Source of the DNA: Acidobacteriota bacterium
GTDB taxonomy: Bacteria > Acidobacteriota > Polarisedimenticolia > J045
NCBI GenBank assembly: GCA_017994815.1
Contig: JAGOJY010000018.1
Location: 18,146 to 82,145 of the forward strand
Reading direction: 5' to 3'
DNA length: 64,000 bases
Every line of letters starts with the position of its first letter. Within the stretch, counting starts at the first letter, position 1. The translations under genes were made by a program, and so were the position numbers. Positions 18,953 through 29,200 of the stretch are shown here, in pieces. The notes below the pieces were generated by a model, which had not been told where the DNA came from, did no database searches, and saw only the letters and a list, made by a program, of their open reading frames with translations.

Positions 18953-19137
18953 CTACCGATCAAGAACCGTGTTCCGGCCGGTGGTGAAGCCACTCCCCAA
19001 GTTCCGGAATCGAATCAGAATGCCCCAGCGGAACACAGTGAAGGTCCCGTTTCCTCGTTCGTCCATCCGCCACGCTTCCGCAGCGACGCCAGCCTCGGTC
19101 CCCTTACGGCCGCGACGTAGGCGACAGGTCGTCCACC
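18953..19137 (-). pseudogene. Possible remnant of a third toxin tip
   Basis: Between the stop of the upstream lipoprotein (19141) and the TTG of the truncated lipoprotein (18938) one minus-strand frame is open and ends at 18953. Its last ~35 residues alternate in a beta-strand pattern (GTFTVFRWGILIRFRN). No start codon, motif or family is recognised. The idea that it is the end of a toxin rests only on its position ahead of a lipoprotein gene. Confidence 0.25.
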
Positions 19138-19140
19138 GAC

Positions 19141-19601
19141 TTAGATCCGTTTCAGCTTCTCGATGCGAGACGAGAGAACCTGGAGGATCCGATCGCCGCG
19201 CTGGATGTAGTACCACGGCAGAAGCGTGGTCGTCGCCGGGTCAACCGCGAACTCGGTGAACGGCCGGAGCGCCGTCCGGTCCTGTCCTCCGTTGTCTTGT
19301 GAACTCGCCACCAGTCGTCCCACAGTCGCAGTGCCGTTCGAAGTTGTTGTCGCTCGAGAACCAGCCCAACGAACTGATGGGACAGCCCCGACTCTATTCC
19401 GGTTTGCTCCTCGAAAAAAAGGACAGCGCGTTCAAATTCATCGCCCCTGTAAGTACGACCCTCAGCAATACGGAGGAGGTAAGCATAGGAGTGTTGCCAT
19501 TGCTCTTCGATTGTGGCGTGCGGTCGAACGTGCAGCCGAGTAGCACAGCTGCTCGCAAGCAAGACCAGTCCCATCAGGATCACTCTTCCTGTTGTGATCA
19601 C
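19141..19601 (-). pseudogene. Candidate immunity lipoprotein of the orphan Rhs cassette, frameshifted
   Basis: The GTG at 19601 overlaps the orphan Rhs stop as GTGA. The product has a signal ending in VLLASSC (lipobox-like, Cys at residue 19) and a helical mature part containing IEEQWQHSYAYLLRIAEG. In the starting frame it ends at 19152 with an arginine/serine-rich tail that looks out of frame. Another frame, open up to about 19323 and ending at 19141, reads as a natural C-terminus (PWYYIQRGDRILQVLSSRIE). I infer a frameshift near 19285. A periplasm-facing immunity lipoprotein would imply that the toxin acts in the envelope. Confidence 0.5.
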
Positions 19602-22505
19602 GGCGTCACCTTCACGACGTTGCCCCCGACCACCGAAATAGTCACTCTTACGCTGCGTTCCGCGCACTCGTACGTCAGCTTCCATGTCCCGGACAAATCA
19701 CCGTTCGACAAATCAAGAACGAGGGCACCCCTTTCGCGCGTGCGCACCCATCCAGTAGCCGCGTTCTCGGCCGCGACTCCTGCTCGGTGTGCGGTGCGAT
19801 ATTCGGTCCGTCCGCCCACTTGTTTGGCATACTGTTCCCCGATTTCGTGCGCTAGGGCTCCGATCGCACCACTCGGACCATGACCAGCTAGGGCAGCAGC
19901 ATCGCCAACGTCCACCTTGCCGTTGGAGAACTCCCCGAGCGCAACCTGCCTGTTGTCGTTGACGACTTGGATAACGGTCTTTCCGGGATCCGAGATCACG
20001 GTGGAGAGCAAGTTCGCAAGTCCCTGCTGGGCCGGCGATGGTGGGCCGACGTCGCCGGTCGCCACGAGCGTAGCGGTTCCGCTCGAATCCAGTTCAAGTC
20101 TATGACCGTACAGGCCCGTGTTCAGAAGGCCGATCAGTTCATCGTTTATACCCCGATCACCAGAAAACTCGAGTACCCGACCATCCGGGTCCGATGCGCT
20201 GAGTGGGTTGTTTCTCACATAGGCATACATATTCCACGACTGCGGATCCGTGCTCTGGACATCGAACCCCGGATCCACGCTCAGGAATCGCCCCGGGCTC
20301 GGCGAATGGTAACGAGCGAGCATGTAGTCGAGCCCGGTCGCCTCGTCGCGCTCGTGACCCGTGAACTTGCGCCGGCTGGATTCGCCGACCGGGCCGGACG
20401 GCCGCATCTCGATCCCGAACGGGTAATAGTCGTGGCGTTCCGCCACGCCGTGCTCGTCGATGGCGACCGCGCCGCTGTCGGCGGTGACGAGGCGCAGGTT
20501 CCCCAGGTGGTCGCGCACGTGGTACGAGTTCGCGAACCGCGGGCCGCCGTCGGCCGGCGGCGGCAGCCCCGGCGAATCCGGGCAGCCGCCCGACCCCGGA
20601 CCGCCCAGCCCCAGCCCGGGATCGGTGGTCGGCAGCCGCACCGGCAGCGTCGGCCCGGACTCCGCGGCTCCCACGCGCGTGGCGTAGAACTCCACGCACG
20701 GCCCGGCCAGCGCCTGCTCGCCCAGCGCCAGCGATTTCACGCCCGCGGCGAGCGCCTGCGGCGTCAGCAGGTAGCTCGTCCCGCTGTCCACCCGCCGCGC
20801 GTAGACCTTGGTCTTCTTCCCGTCGCCCGCGACCAGGCCCCAGCGCAGCGTGATCGTCGTCCCGCTGCGGGACAGCGACAAGCTGCGGATCTTGTTGGCC
20901 GAGGCCGGGGTCACGCTGCTGTCCACGAGCACCGCCACCGGCGCGGATTCCAAGGCGCCGGGCACCCCCTGGCGCTTGATCCGCACGTAGTTCGTCGTGT
21001 CCGGCGCCAGGTCGTCGTCCGCGACCTCGAACCCGCCGCCCACGTCGAGCACGACCGGCGCGACGTGATTGTAGGCCCCGGCAGCCGTCCGCACGTCGAC
21101 CTCGAACGATCCTTCACCGGCGCCGGCGACCGTGAGCCGCTCGCCGGTCGCACCCTCGGCGCGGTCCGTCGCCGACAGCCCCAGCACCTCCGTCGCCGGC
21201 ACCCGCTCCAGGAGCAGCTGCCCCAGGCCCTGGACGTAGTGCCGTGCCAGTTCCGGCTCGCCGTTGGACGAGCGCACGGCGAAGTCCGCCAGCGCGGCGC
21301 CGGTCTCGTCGCGCAGCGTGAGCAACGGCAGCCCGTCCCGCCCCGTGCGCAGCCAGCGCTGGCCGCCGTGGTCGTAGCGGTACGATTCGGCCGGGACCCC
21401 GGCCGCGCTCCACGGGTCGCCCTCGACGAAGTGCGTCAGCCGCCCGCGCTCGTCCCACAGCGCGCCGACCGGTTGTGCGGCTCCGTTCTTCCCGCTGAAG
21501 CGCACGGCGTTCCCGTCCGCGTCGTAGCTGAACCCCTCGTCCTTGACCTGGTTGCGCTGATCTTCGCCGACCGGGTCCCAGGCGAAGGTCTCCCGCGAGT
21601 ACGTGTGGCTCCACACCAGGCCGGGCAGCGGTTCCGCGGCGTCGCTCGTCGAACTCAGCATGTTCCCGAAAGAATCGTACGTGAAGCGCAGCGTCTCGAG
21701 CGGCACCGGTGCGGACAGCGAGGCCTGGGGCCACACCTGCGCCTGCTTGAGCCGACCCGCCAGGTCGTAGGAGAAGCGCTGGGCGGCGTCGTCGCTCTCG
21801 ATCTTCCAGATGTTCCCCGCCCCGTCGAAGCGATACGTTCCCGAATCCCAGATCGGGGCCGGAACGCCGTCCGGTCCCGGCCCGACGGTCGAGATCCGCT
21901 CGATCCGGTGCCGCCGGTCGCGGGCGAGCGACGTGCTGACGGAATTCGCGAACTCCAAGACCGTCGGCTGCAGGGCGGCGTCGAACGCCACGTGGCCCAG
22001 CAAGGGCGCACCGGCCCCGGTCGTCACCTGGTCCAACTGGTCCCTGTCGAACGCGAAACGGTAGCTCGCGGCCGGCGTGGTGCCGGCCGGGTAGGGTGCG
22101 AAGCGCTCGCTGACCCGGCCCGCGTCGTCATGCACCACCCGCAGCACCGTCGCCCAGCCCGCGCCTTCCAGGTCCAGGCCGGTCCAGTTGAGCGCTTGCC
22201 GCATCCCGGAGAAACGACCGTTGAGACCGCGATAGGCGTACTCGCGCGCACCGGCGTACTGCCCGGCGTCGAACCACGTCTCGCGGCTGACCCGGCCGCG
22301 GTAGGCGTTCGGGAGGCCCGCGGGCCCGGAACACGCGCCGTCGAGGTCGGTCCCGGAGCACATGTCGAGATCGTACCAGAGCGTGACGAGCGGCTCCCGG
22401 TCCTCGTGGCCGAGTTGCACGTCATCCACCGCGAGGCCCTGGCCCAGCCCCGTGGCCGCGGCATCGCCCTTCTCGAAGACGAGGTAGATGTAGAGGTCCT
22501 TCGCC
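19598..22505 (-). pseudogene. Orphan Rhs core with alternative C-terminal tip (HEIGE motif)
   Basis: About 969 codons are open: a copy of the Rhs core (22505 down to 20262) and a different tip. The core ends with the Rhs hallmark GRFLSVDPG and a diverged YAYVRNNPLSASDPDG. The ~200-residue tip after DPDG has HEIGE (codons at 19849-19835), GG and AH, and a beta-rich end. It lacks an export signal and start codon of its own, and the upstream YD segment is in another frame, so expression as a full toxin is unlikely without recombination into the main gene. The HEIGE tip may be a zinc peptidase-like toxin, but a second metal histidine in HExxH position is missing. Confidence 0.7.
20262..22505. repeat. 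2244-bp direct repeat of Rhs core, copy A
   Basis: This block matches 23905-26148 at a constant offset of 3643 bases, with no indel. All shadow reading frames inside the two copies translate identically, so it appears to be at or near 100% identity. The match breaks at 20261/23904 and at 22506/26149. Weaker similarity continues for about 90 bases past the left edge, where both encode the YAYV...DPDG segment. Confidence 0.9.
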
Positions 22506-22680
22506 CCGGGCGTCCTGCCAGGCCAGCACGTTGCCCCACACGTCGTACCGGTCGTACGTCTCGGTGCCCTTCTCCGGGTTCGTGCTCTGCCGCAGGTTCC
22601 CCACGGCGTCGTGAAGGAACGTACGCACCTGGCCCGTCGGGTCGGACCCACCGCGCCAGGTCTCGAACGGGTTCGAGCTC
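22506..22680 (-). pseudogene. Out-of-frame YD-repeat fragment
   Basis: This minus-strand stretch encodes a typical YD/Rhs segment including FLHDAVGNLRQSTNPEKG and YDRYDVWGNVLAWQ. Its frame differs from the core copy that follows at 22505, so the junction is not translatable as one Rhs protein. The sequence does not match the intact Rhs gene nearby and must come from another Rhs allele. It marks a recombination scar. Confidence 0.7.
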
Positions 22681-22683
22681 AGC

Positions 22684-22720
22684 GCTCGACGTCGGCGGCG
22701 GGTTCGAGGTCGCGGACGAC
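22684..22720 (+). repeat. Inverted 37-bp piece of the Rhs core
   Basis: These 37 bases are the reverse complement of 21014-21050 and of 24657-24693 with one mismatch. The core encodes LDVGGGFEVADD on the minus strand; here the same peptide is encoded on the plus strand. The fragment sits exactly between the out-of-frame YD segment and the 3' part of the candidate immunity gene. Confidence 0.8.
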
Positions 22721-23235
22721 GCCTTCATGGTAGTTGGCTGCCGGCTGGGATCGCTCACCGCCCCAGATCCGGAATCACGTTGTTCAAGCGGTACACCTGA
22801 TTCGCAGCGGAATACCTCGATCTGCACAGCAAGTCTACGTTCCGACAGCGACAGCACCCACTCTGGACTGCCAAAGACCTCATATTTGACTTCACCGCTA
22901 AGCACACCACGCGCCGGCACAAGCAGCTGACAGCCTCGCGGATGGTACACCTCCAAGCCCCCGCGGGCGAAGGCCTCGCCGTCCTTCCAGACTAGTTTGA
23001 TACGTCTAGTATCACCGAGGGGTTCTCCCAGCGAATTAGGCCACGCCTCGCAGGAAATGCAGAACGGCGCGTCAGAGAGCGAACGCAACCGCAGGCTAAA
23101 CAGATGACGAGATGGCTCATCAATCACGCTCAACTCAAAATCCAGCCGCTCTTCGCGCCCTTGGCTTGGATGCGTAGCGCAGGCTGCGTGCATAAGTGCG
23201 AGGCAGACGGCACTTATTGCACAATGGCTCACCAT
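22721..23235 (-). CDS. Candidate immunity protein of the main Rhs toxin, 3' end disturbed
   Basis: The ATG at 23235 lies inside the last codons of the Rhs gene and overlaps its stop (ATGGTGA), so translation is coupled. About 170 codons are native before the frame runs into the inverted core fragment; no stop is met until 22024. The N-terminus is a signal-like segment ending MHAAC, close to but not a standard lipobox. The mature part is beta-rich with cysteines (FCISCEAW) and resembles no family I can name. A different frame ends in a natural-looking tail near 22755, so a frameshift or lost 3' end is possible. Composition is much lower in GC than the flanks. Confidence 0.5.
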
Positions 23236-26200
23236 GCGAATTCCACCAAATGATCCGGGTTGGTCAGCGCAGCAGTGGGATCGACTGTCGGGAGGTCTCG
23301 AAACGCTTGTCTCTGTTCACTGCTACCCCGCGCGTACGCAGTAACGCCATTGACCTTGCCATGTGGAAGCTGCACGTTGTGAGCGCTCTCGTGTATCGCC
23401 GCCGATCCCAAGTCTCGGTCAATCGAGAAACCTGCGTGCCCAAGGTTCACAAGAACGTCTGATCGGTAGACTCCGTCATTGCGATTGACCGCCACGCCCG
23501 CCAGGGACGTCGGACTTCCCCCTGCTCGAACATACTCCGCAGTTGACATCCCTGTCGCGACATGTGCCGATAAGTGTCCGGCCTGCAGAACGGAGGCCAT
23601 GGCTTTCAGTTGACCGGAGACTTGCGACATGTTCGCTGCTGTTCCAGAACTCTTGCCAAAAACTCTCTCAAATGCCTTAGTGACCGACTTGAGCCCCTTG
23701 CCAGTGGCTAGCGCCCTATCAATCTTGGCGGCTGCTTTTTGGAGTGCGATCGCCGCTTTCTGCTGCGCCGTGTTGAACTTCTTCCACTGTGCATTTGTGA
23801 ATCCGGCCCCCCGCCCGTATTTCCCGTCAGGATCCGTTGCGTTGAGCGGATCGGCCTTCACATATGCGTAGGAGTTCCAAGACTGTGGATCGCCTACCTG
23901 CACGTCGAACCCCGGATCCACGCTCAGGAATCGCCCCGGGCTCGGCGAATGGTAACGAGCGAGCATGTAGTCGAGCCCGGTCGCCTCGTCGCGCTCGTGA
24001 CCCGTGAACTTGCGCCGGCTGGATTCGCCGACCGGGCCGGACGGCCGCATCTCGATCCCGAACGGGTAATAGTCGTGGCGTTCCGCCACGCCGTGCTCGT
24101 CGATGGCGACCGCGCCGCTGTCGGCGGTGACGAGGCGCAGGTTCCCCAGGTGGTCGCGCACGTGGTACGAGTTCGCGAACCGCGGGCCGCCGTCGGCCGG
24201 CGGCGGCAGCCCCGGCGAATCCGGGCAGCCGCCCGACCCCGGACCGCCCAGCCCCAGCCCGGGATCGGTGGTCGGCAGCCGCACCGGCAGCGTCGGCCCG
24301 GACTCCGCGGCTCCCACGCGCGTGGCGTAGAACTCCACGCACGGCCCGGCCAGCGCCTGCTCGCCCAGCGCCAGCGATTTCACGCCCGCGGCGAGCGCCT
24401 GCGGCGTCAGCAGGTAGCTCGTCCCGCTGTCCACCCGCCGCGCGTAGACCTTGGTCTTCTTCCCGTCGCCCGCGACCAGGCCCCAGCGCAGCGTGATCGT
24501 CGTCCCGCTGCGGGACAGCGACAAGCTGCGGATCTTGTTGGCCGAGGCCGGGGTCACGCTGCTGTCCACGAGCACCGCCACCGGCGCGGATTCCAAGGCG
24601 CCGGGCACCCCCTGGCGCTTGATCCGCACGTAGTTCGTCGTGTCCGGCGCCAGGTCGTCGTCCGCGACCTCGAACCCGCCGCCCACGTCGAGCACGACCG
24701 GCGCGACGTGATTGTAGGCCCCGGCAGCCGTCCGCACGTCGACCTCGAACGATCCTTCACCGGCGCCGGCGACCGTGAGCCGCTCGCCGGTCGCACCCTC
24801 GGCGCGGTCCGTCGCCGACAGCCCCAGCACCTCCGTCGCCGGCACCCGCTCCAGGAGCAGCTGCCCCAGGCCCTGGACGTAGTGCCGTGCCAGTTCCGGC
24901 TCGCCGTTGGACGAGCGCACGGCGAAGTCCGCCAGCGCGGCGCCGGTCTCGTCGCGCAGCGTGAGCAACGGCAGCCCGTCCCGCCCCGTGCGCAGCCAGC
25001 GCTGGCCGCCGTGGTCGTAGCGGTACGATTCGGCCGGGACCCCGGCCGCGCTCCACGGGTCGCCCTCGACGAAGTGCGTCAGCCGCCCGCGCTCGTCCCA
25101 CAGCGCGCCGACCGGTTGTGCGGCTCCGTTCTTCCCGCTGAAGCGCACGGCGTTCCCGTCCGCGTCGTAGCTGAACCCCTCGTCCTTGACCTGGTTGCGC
25201 TGATCTTCGCCGACCGGGTCCCAGGCGAAGGTCTCCCGCGAGTACGTGTGGCTCCACACCAGGCCGGGCAGCGGTTCCGCGGCGTCGCTCGTCGAACTCA
25301 GCATGTTCCCGAAAGAATCGTACGTGAAGCGCAGCGTCTCGAGCGGCACCGGTGCGGACAGCGAGGCCTGGGGCCACACCTGCGCCTGCTTGAGCCGACC
25401 CGCCAGGTCGTAGGAGAAGCGCTGGGCGGCGTCGTCGCTCTCGATCTTCCAGATGTTCCCCGCCCCGTCGAAGCGATACGTTCCCGAATCCCAGATCGGG
25501 GCCGGAACGCCGTCCGGTCCCGGCCCGACGGTCGAGATCCGCTCGATCCGGTGCCGCCGGTCGCGGGCGAGCGACGTGCTGACGGAATTCGCGAACTCCA
25601 AGACCGTCGGCTGCAGGGCGGCGTCGAACGCCACGTGGCCCAGCAAGGGCGCACCGGCCCCGGTCGTCACCTGGTCCAACTGGTCCCTGTCGAACGCGAA
25701 ACGGTAGCTCGCGGCCGGCGTGGTGCCGGCCGGGTAGGGTGCGAAGCGCTCGCTGACCCGGCCCGCGTCGTCATGCACCACCCGCAGCACCGTCGCCCAG
25801 CCCGCGCCTTCCAGGTCCAGGCCGGTCCAGTTGAGCGCTTGCCGCATCCCGGAGAAACGACCGTTGAGACCGCGATAGGCGTACTCGCGCGCACCGGCGT
25901 ACTGCCCGGCGTCGAACCACGTCTCGCGGCTGACCCGGCCGCGGTAGGCGTTCGGGAGGCCCGCGGGCCCGGAACACGCGCCGTCGAGGTCGGTCCCGGA
26001 GCACATGTCGAGATCGTACCAGAGCGTGACGAGCGGCTCCCGGTCCTCGTGGCCGAGTTGCACGTCATCCACCGCGAGGCCCTGGCCCAGCCCCGTGGCC
26101 GCGGCATCGCCCTTCTCGAAGACGAGGTAGATGTAGAGGTCCTTCGCCTCGCCGGCAGGCCAGTCCGACTCCGCGAACAGGTCGCCCGGGCGCAGGAAGC

Positions 26201-29200
26201 CGGAGTGCAGCCACTTCACGAGGGAGGGTTGCGCATCGTCCTGGCTGAAGAGCACGCGGCGTCCGCCGACGCCGTCACCCTCGTCCACCGGCACGACCCA
26301 GACCGAGAAGCGGTCCTTGCCGGCGCCCGTGCCGGGGGTCGCGCTTTGTCGCAAATGGCGCCAGTACTTGAAGCTCAGGCGGTCGTCGCGATCCACGCCC
26401 GGCGCCGCGAGGCGCGCGGCCTGGATCTCGGCGCCGACGGCGGAATACCCGCAGTCCTGGCCCATGTAGAGCGCGCCGGCACCGCCTCCCGTGGGCGGGG
26501 CCGGCACGCACGGACCATACGCCACGCGATCCCAGAACGTCGGCAGGCCCGGCTCGGCGGCCTGGAACTGACCGCTGCCGTCGATGATCCCCAGTTCCCA
26601 TCCCCCTGGCGAGGTTTCGAACGTGCCGGCTCCCGCGAGCGCGTCGTGCGCTCCCGACACCCTGTCCGCGCGCGTCAAGCGACCCGCGGGATCGTAGGAG
26701 TTCTCGACCATGTAGCCCCGCTCGCGCCCCTCGGCCGTCTCGAGCGTCAGCGCGTTGCCCCACGGATCGTACCCGCCGATCACCTCGTCCCACTCGTCCA
26801 CCGCCCCCGCGCCGCGCTCGGGGACATTGGTCTTCGTGACCCGGCCGATGCCGTTGTACTCCCAGCGCCGGACCTGGTACGGCACCCAGCCCTCGCGGCC
26901 GGCTTTCCAGAGCGCGAACGCGTTCGCGGGCAGCTGCGGTACGAGGTGCGCCTCCTCCAACCCGCCGTTCACGTCATACCAGTACGCGGCGTCCGCGCCT
27001 TCGGGCGCGTCGACCAGCGCCAACCTGTCGAGACCATCGTGGTAATAGCGGGTGACACGGGATTGCCGGACCGGTCCCGAGGGGCTCCAGACCTCGATGT
27101 CGTGCTCAGTCACCTGTCGATGCGTGCCGCAGTACTCCGTGTCGGCCGTTGCCGCATCGACGGTTCGCACCCGGTGCACCCGGCCCAGCCCGTCGGCAAC
27201 GGCCCGCAACGGGTTGTCGCCTTCACCCGGAACCGCGCTCGGTCTGCCGAAGAACGTCACCGTGCCCCAGGCCGACGCATCCGGTGCGCGCGGGACCTCG
27301 ATCCAGTAGTCGCCCTCCATGCCGTCACCGTCGGAATCGCGACCCGACCAATGCAACGTCGGCGCTGCGTCGTACACCTGCCGTTCGAGCCACTCCGAAA
27401 CGAACACCTCGCGGCCCATCTCGTCGTAGCGGTGCCCGCGTATTGCCAAGCGTCCGTGGCCCGGAATCGCACGCTCCTCCTCGGTCAGCCGGCCGAGCCT
27501 GTCGAATGCCAGCCCGCTGTAGGACTGGTCGCGGTTCGCAGGTTCGTACCCCGGGGACGGCGACGGCGCGCGCACGATTCGTACCTCGCGCAGGCTGGGG
27601 TAGTACACCCCCGTCGGCCATTCCGGTGCCGGCGGCACGATCGCCGTCAGCCGCCCGAGGATGTCGTACGAATAGTCGGTCCGCACACCGTTCGGGTCCC
27701 AGCTCGCGACGACAAAACCCGCGCCGTCGACGTCAACGCGCGCCGCGAAGTAGTCGATCGCGGGATGATCGATCCTCGCGCTGACGATCATGCCGTTCTT
27801 CGAGCCATAGGCCACCTGGTACACGTTGCCCGGGGCGCCGTCATTGTAGGTGCCCGGCCCGGAGAACGTCGCGTGTTGAAGGTTGCCCCGCGGGTCGTGG
27901 CCCCGCACCAGCACCTGGTCCGTGGCCTGCGGTCCGCGGATCTCCGGGGCCCACGAGCTCCAATCGCCCTCGCCCGGCGGAGCCGAGGCCGGCCCCGGCG
28001 TCGTCGCCGCACGCACGCTGTCCACGAGGTCCGAGCAGGGCGCGTAGTCCCGGTGGACCGCCCGCCGCTGCGCGCCTTGCTCGACGATGAAATCGGCCGG
28101 CTTTTCGACGAGGTTGTGCGCCTGCTCGCAGGAGGTCAGGCTGTCCGGGTAGCCGACATACTCGATCAGATCGGCAGCCAGGTAATCCTCGCTGATGGTC
28201 CGCTTCAGTCGCCAGTGGTTGTGCTGGTCGCGATTGTCCATGACGACACTGGCCGAAGTCGTGCCGCTCTGGGTGCCGTCGAAACAGACGTCATCACCAT
28301 CGTGGTACGTCGTCGTTCTCCGCTTTTCCAACAGTTCGGCGTAGCTCGTCGGCCAGTTCGGCCGCGGCACGTGTTCCGTCGCGACGTACTCCATGTCCGT
28401 CGTCCGCAGCGGCCCGAGCGTGCCGGAGCCGTGCTCGACCACCCGATACGTCGCGCTGTCGCGGGCGTCGTACTTGACGACGTTCCCTTCGTTGTCCTGA
28501 CCGCACGGGTCAAGACCGATCCGGGAATCGCTCCCCGTCCCGTCCGGACGCAGAACCCGGAAGCGGTTGAGCTCGGGCTGCGCCTGGTAATCGGGGATGT
28601 CGCAGAGCTGGTGCGATGTGCCGCTGAGGAGGCCCTTCATCTGCCGTTCCCAGCGCCACGTGGCGCGGGGCTTGCCGTCCCCCTCGCCGTCGGGAAAGAG
28701 GCTCGCCGCTACGACGCCCTTCTCCCTGCGATCGACCCAGCTGTCGTGCGCAATCGGGCCGTGTTTGCCGGGTCGCTCGGAGTCCTGGAATGCCTGCCCC
28801 AGCACGAACTGGCCGCGCGCGTAGGTGACGATGCCGCCCAAGGGTGTCGCCCGCTTGCTCATCCACGGCATGTTGAAACTGACCCACTCGCCGGCATCGG
28901 CTTCGCCGCTGGCTTCGACCGGCTGGAACTCGTAACCCCAAGCTGGCGCGTTCTCTTCGAGCGAGGGCGCCCCGACGACTTCGGCGAGCCAGGGAACCTC
29001 GACCTGCTCGCGCGCCCCGTACGCGTCGTTCTGCTTGGCTGCGAACTCCTGGTACGCGAACTCGTAGACCAGGTCCTGGCCCTGGGCCGATAGCAGGTGC
29101 GCCCGCCGCAGCGTGCCCTCCCGATAGTCGTCGGTATCCCACAATTCGGACCAGAACACGGTCCGGATCTCCGCGGGGTCCGAGTTCGCCGGCACGAGCT

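Noticed and set aside
22024..23235. Single 403-residue protein covering the immunity gene and Rhs core
   Set aside because: After about residue 172 the frame passes through inverted and out-of-frame Rhs core DNA; only the first part is plausible.
23739..29093. Very long plus-strand open frame (1784 codons) opposite the Rhs gene
   Set aside because: It is antisense to a clearly protein-like Rhs frame, is rich in Arg/Val/Pro/His as expected for reverse-frame shadows at high GC, and has no ribosome binding site or known domain. Similar long shadows at 1775-3700, 30671-34528, 34264-38070 and 44978-47911 were rejected for the same reason.
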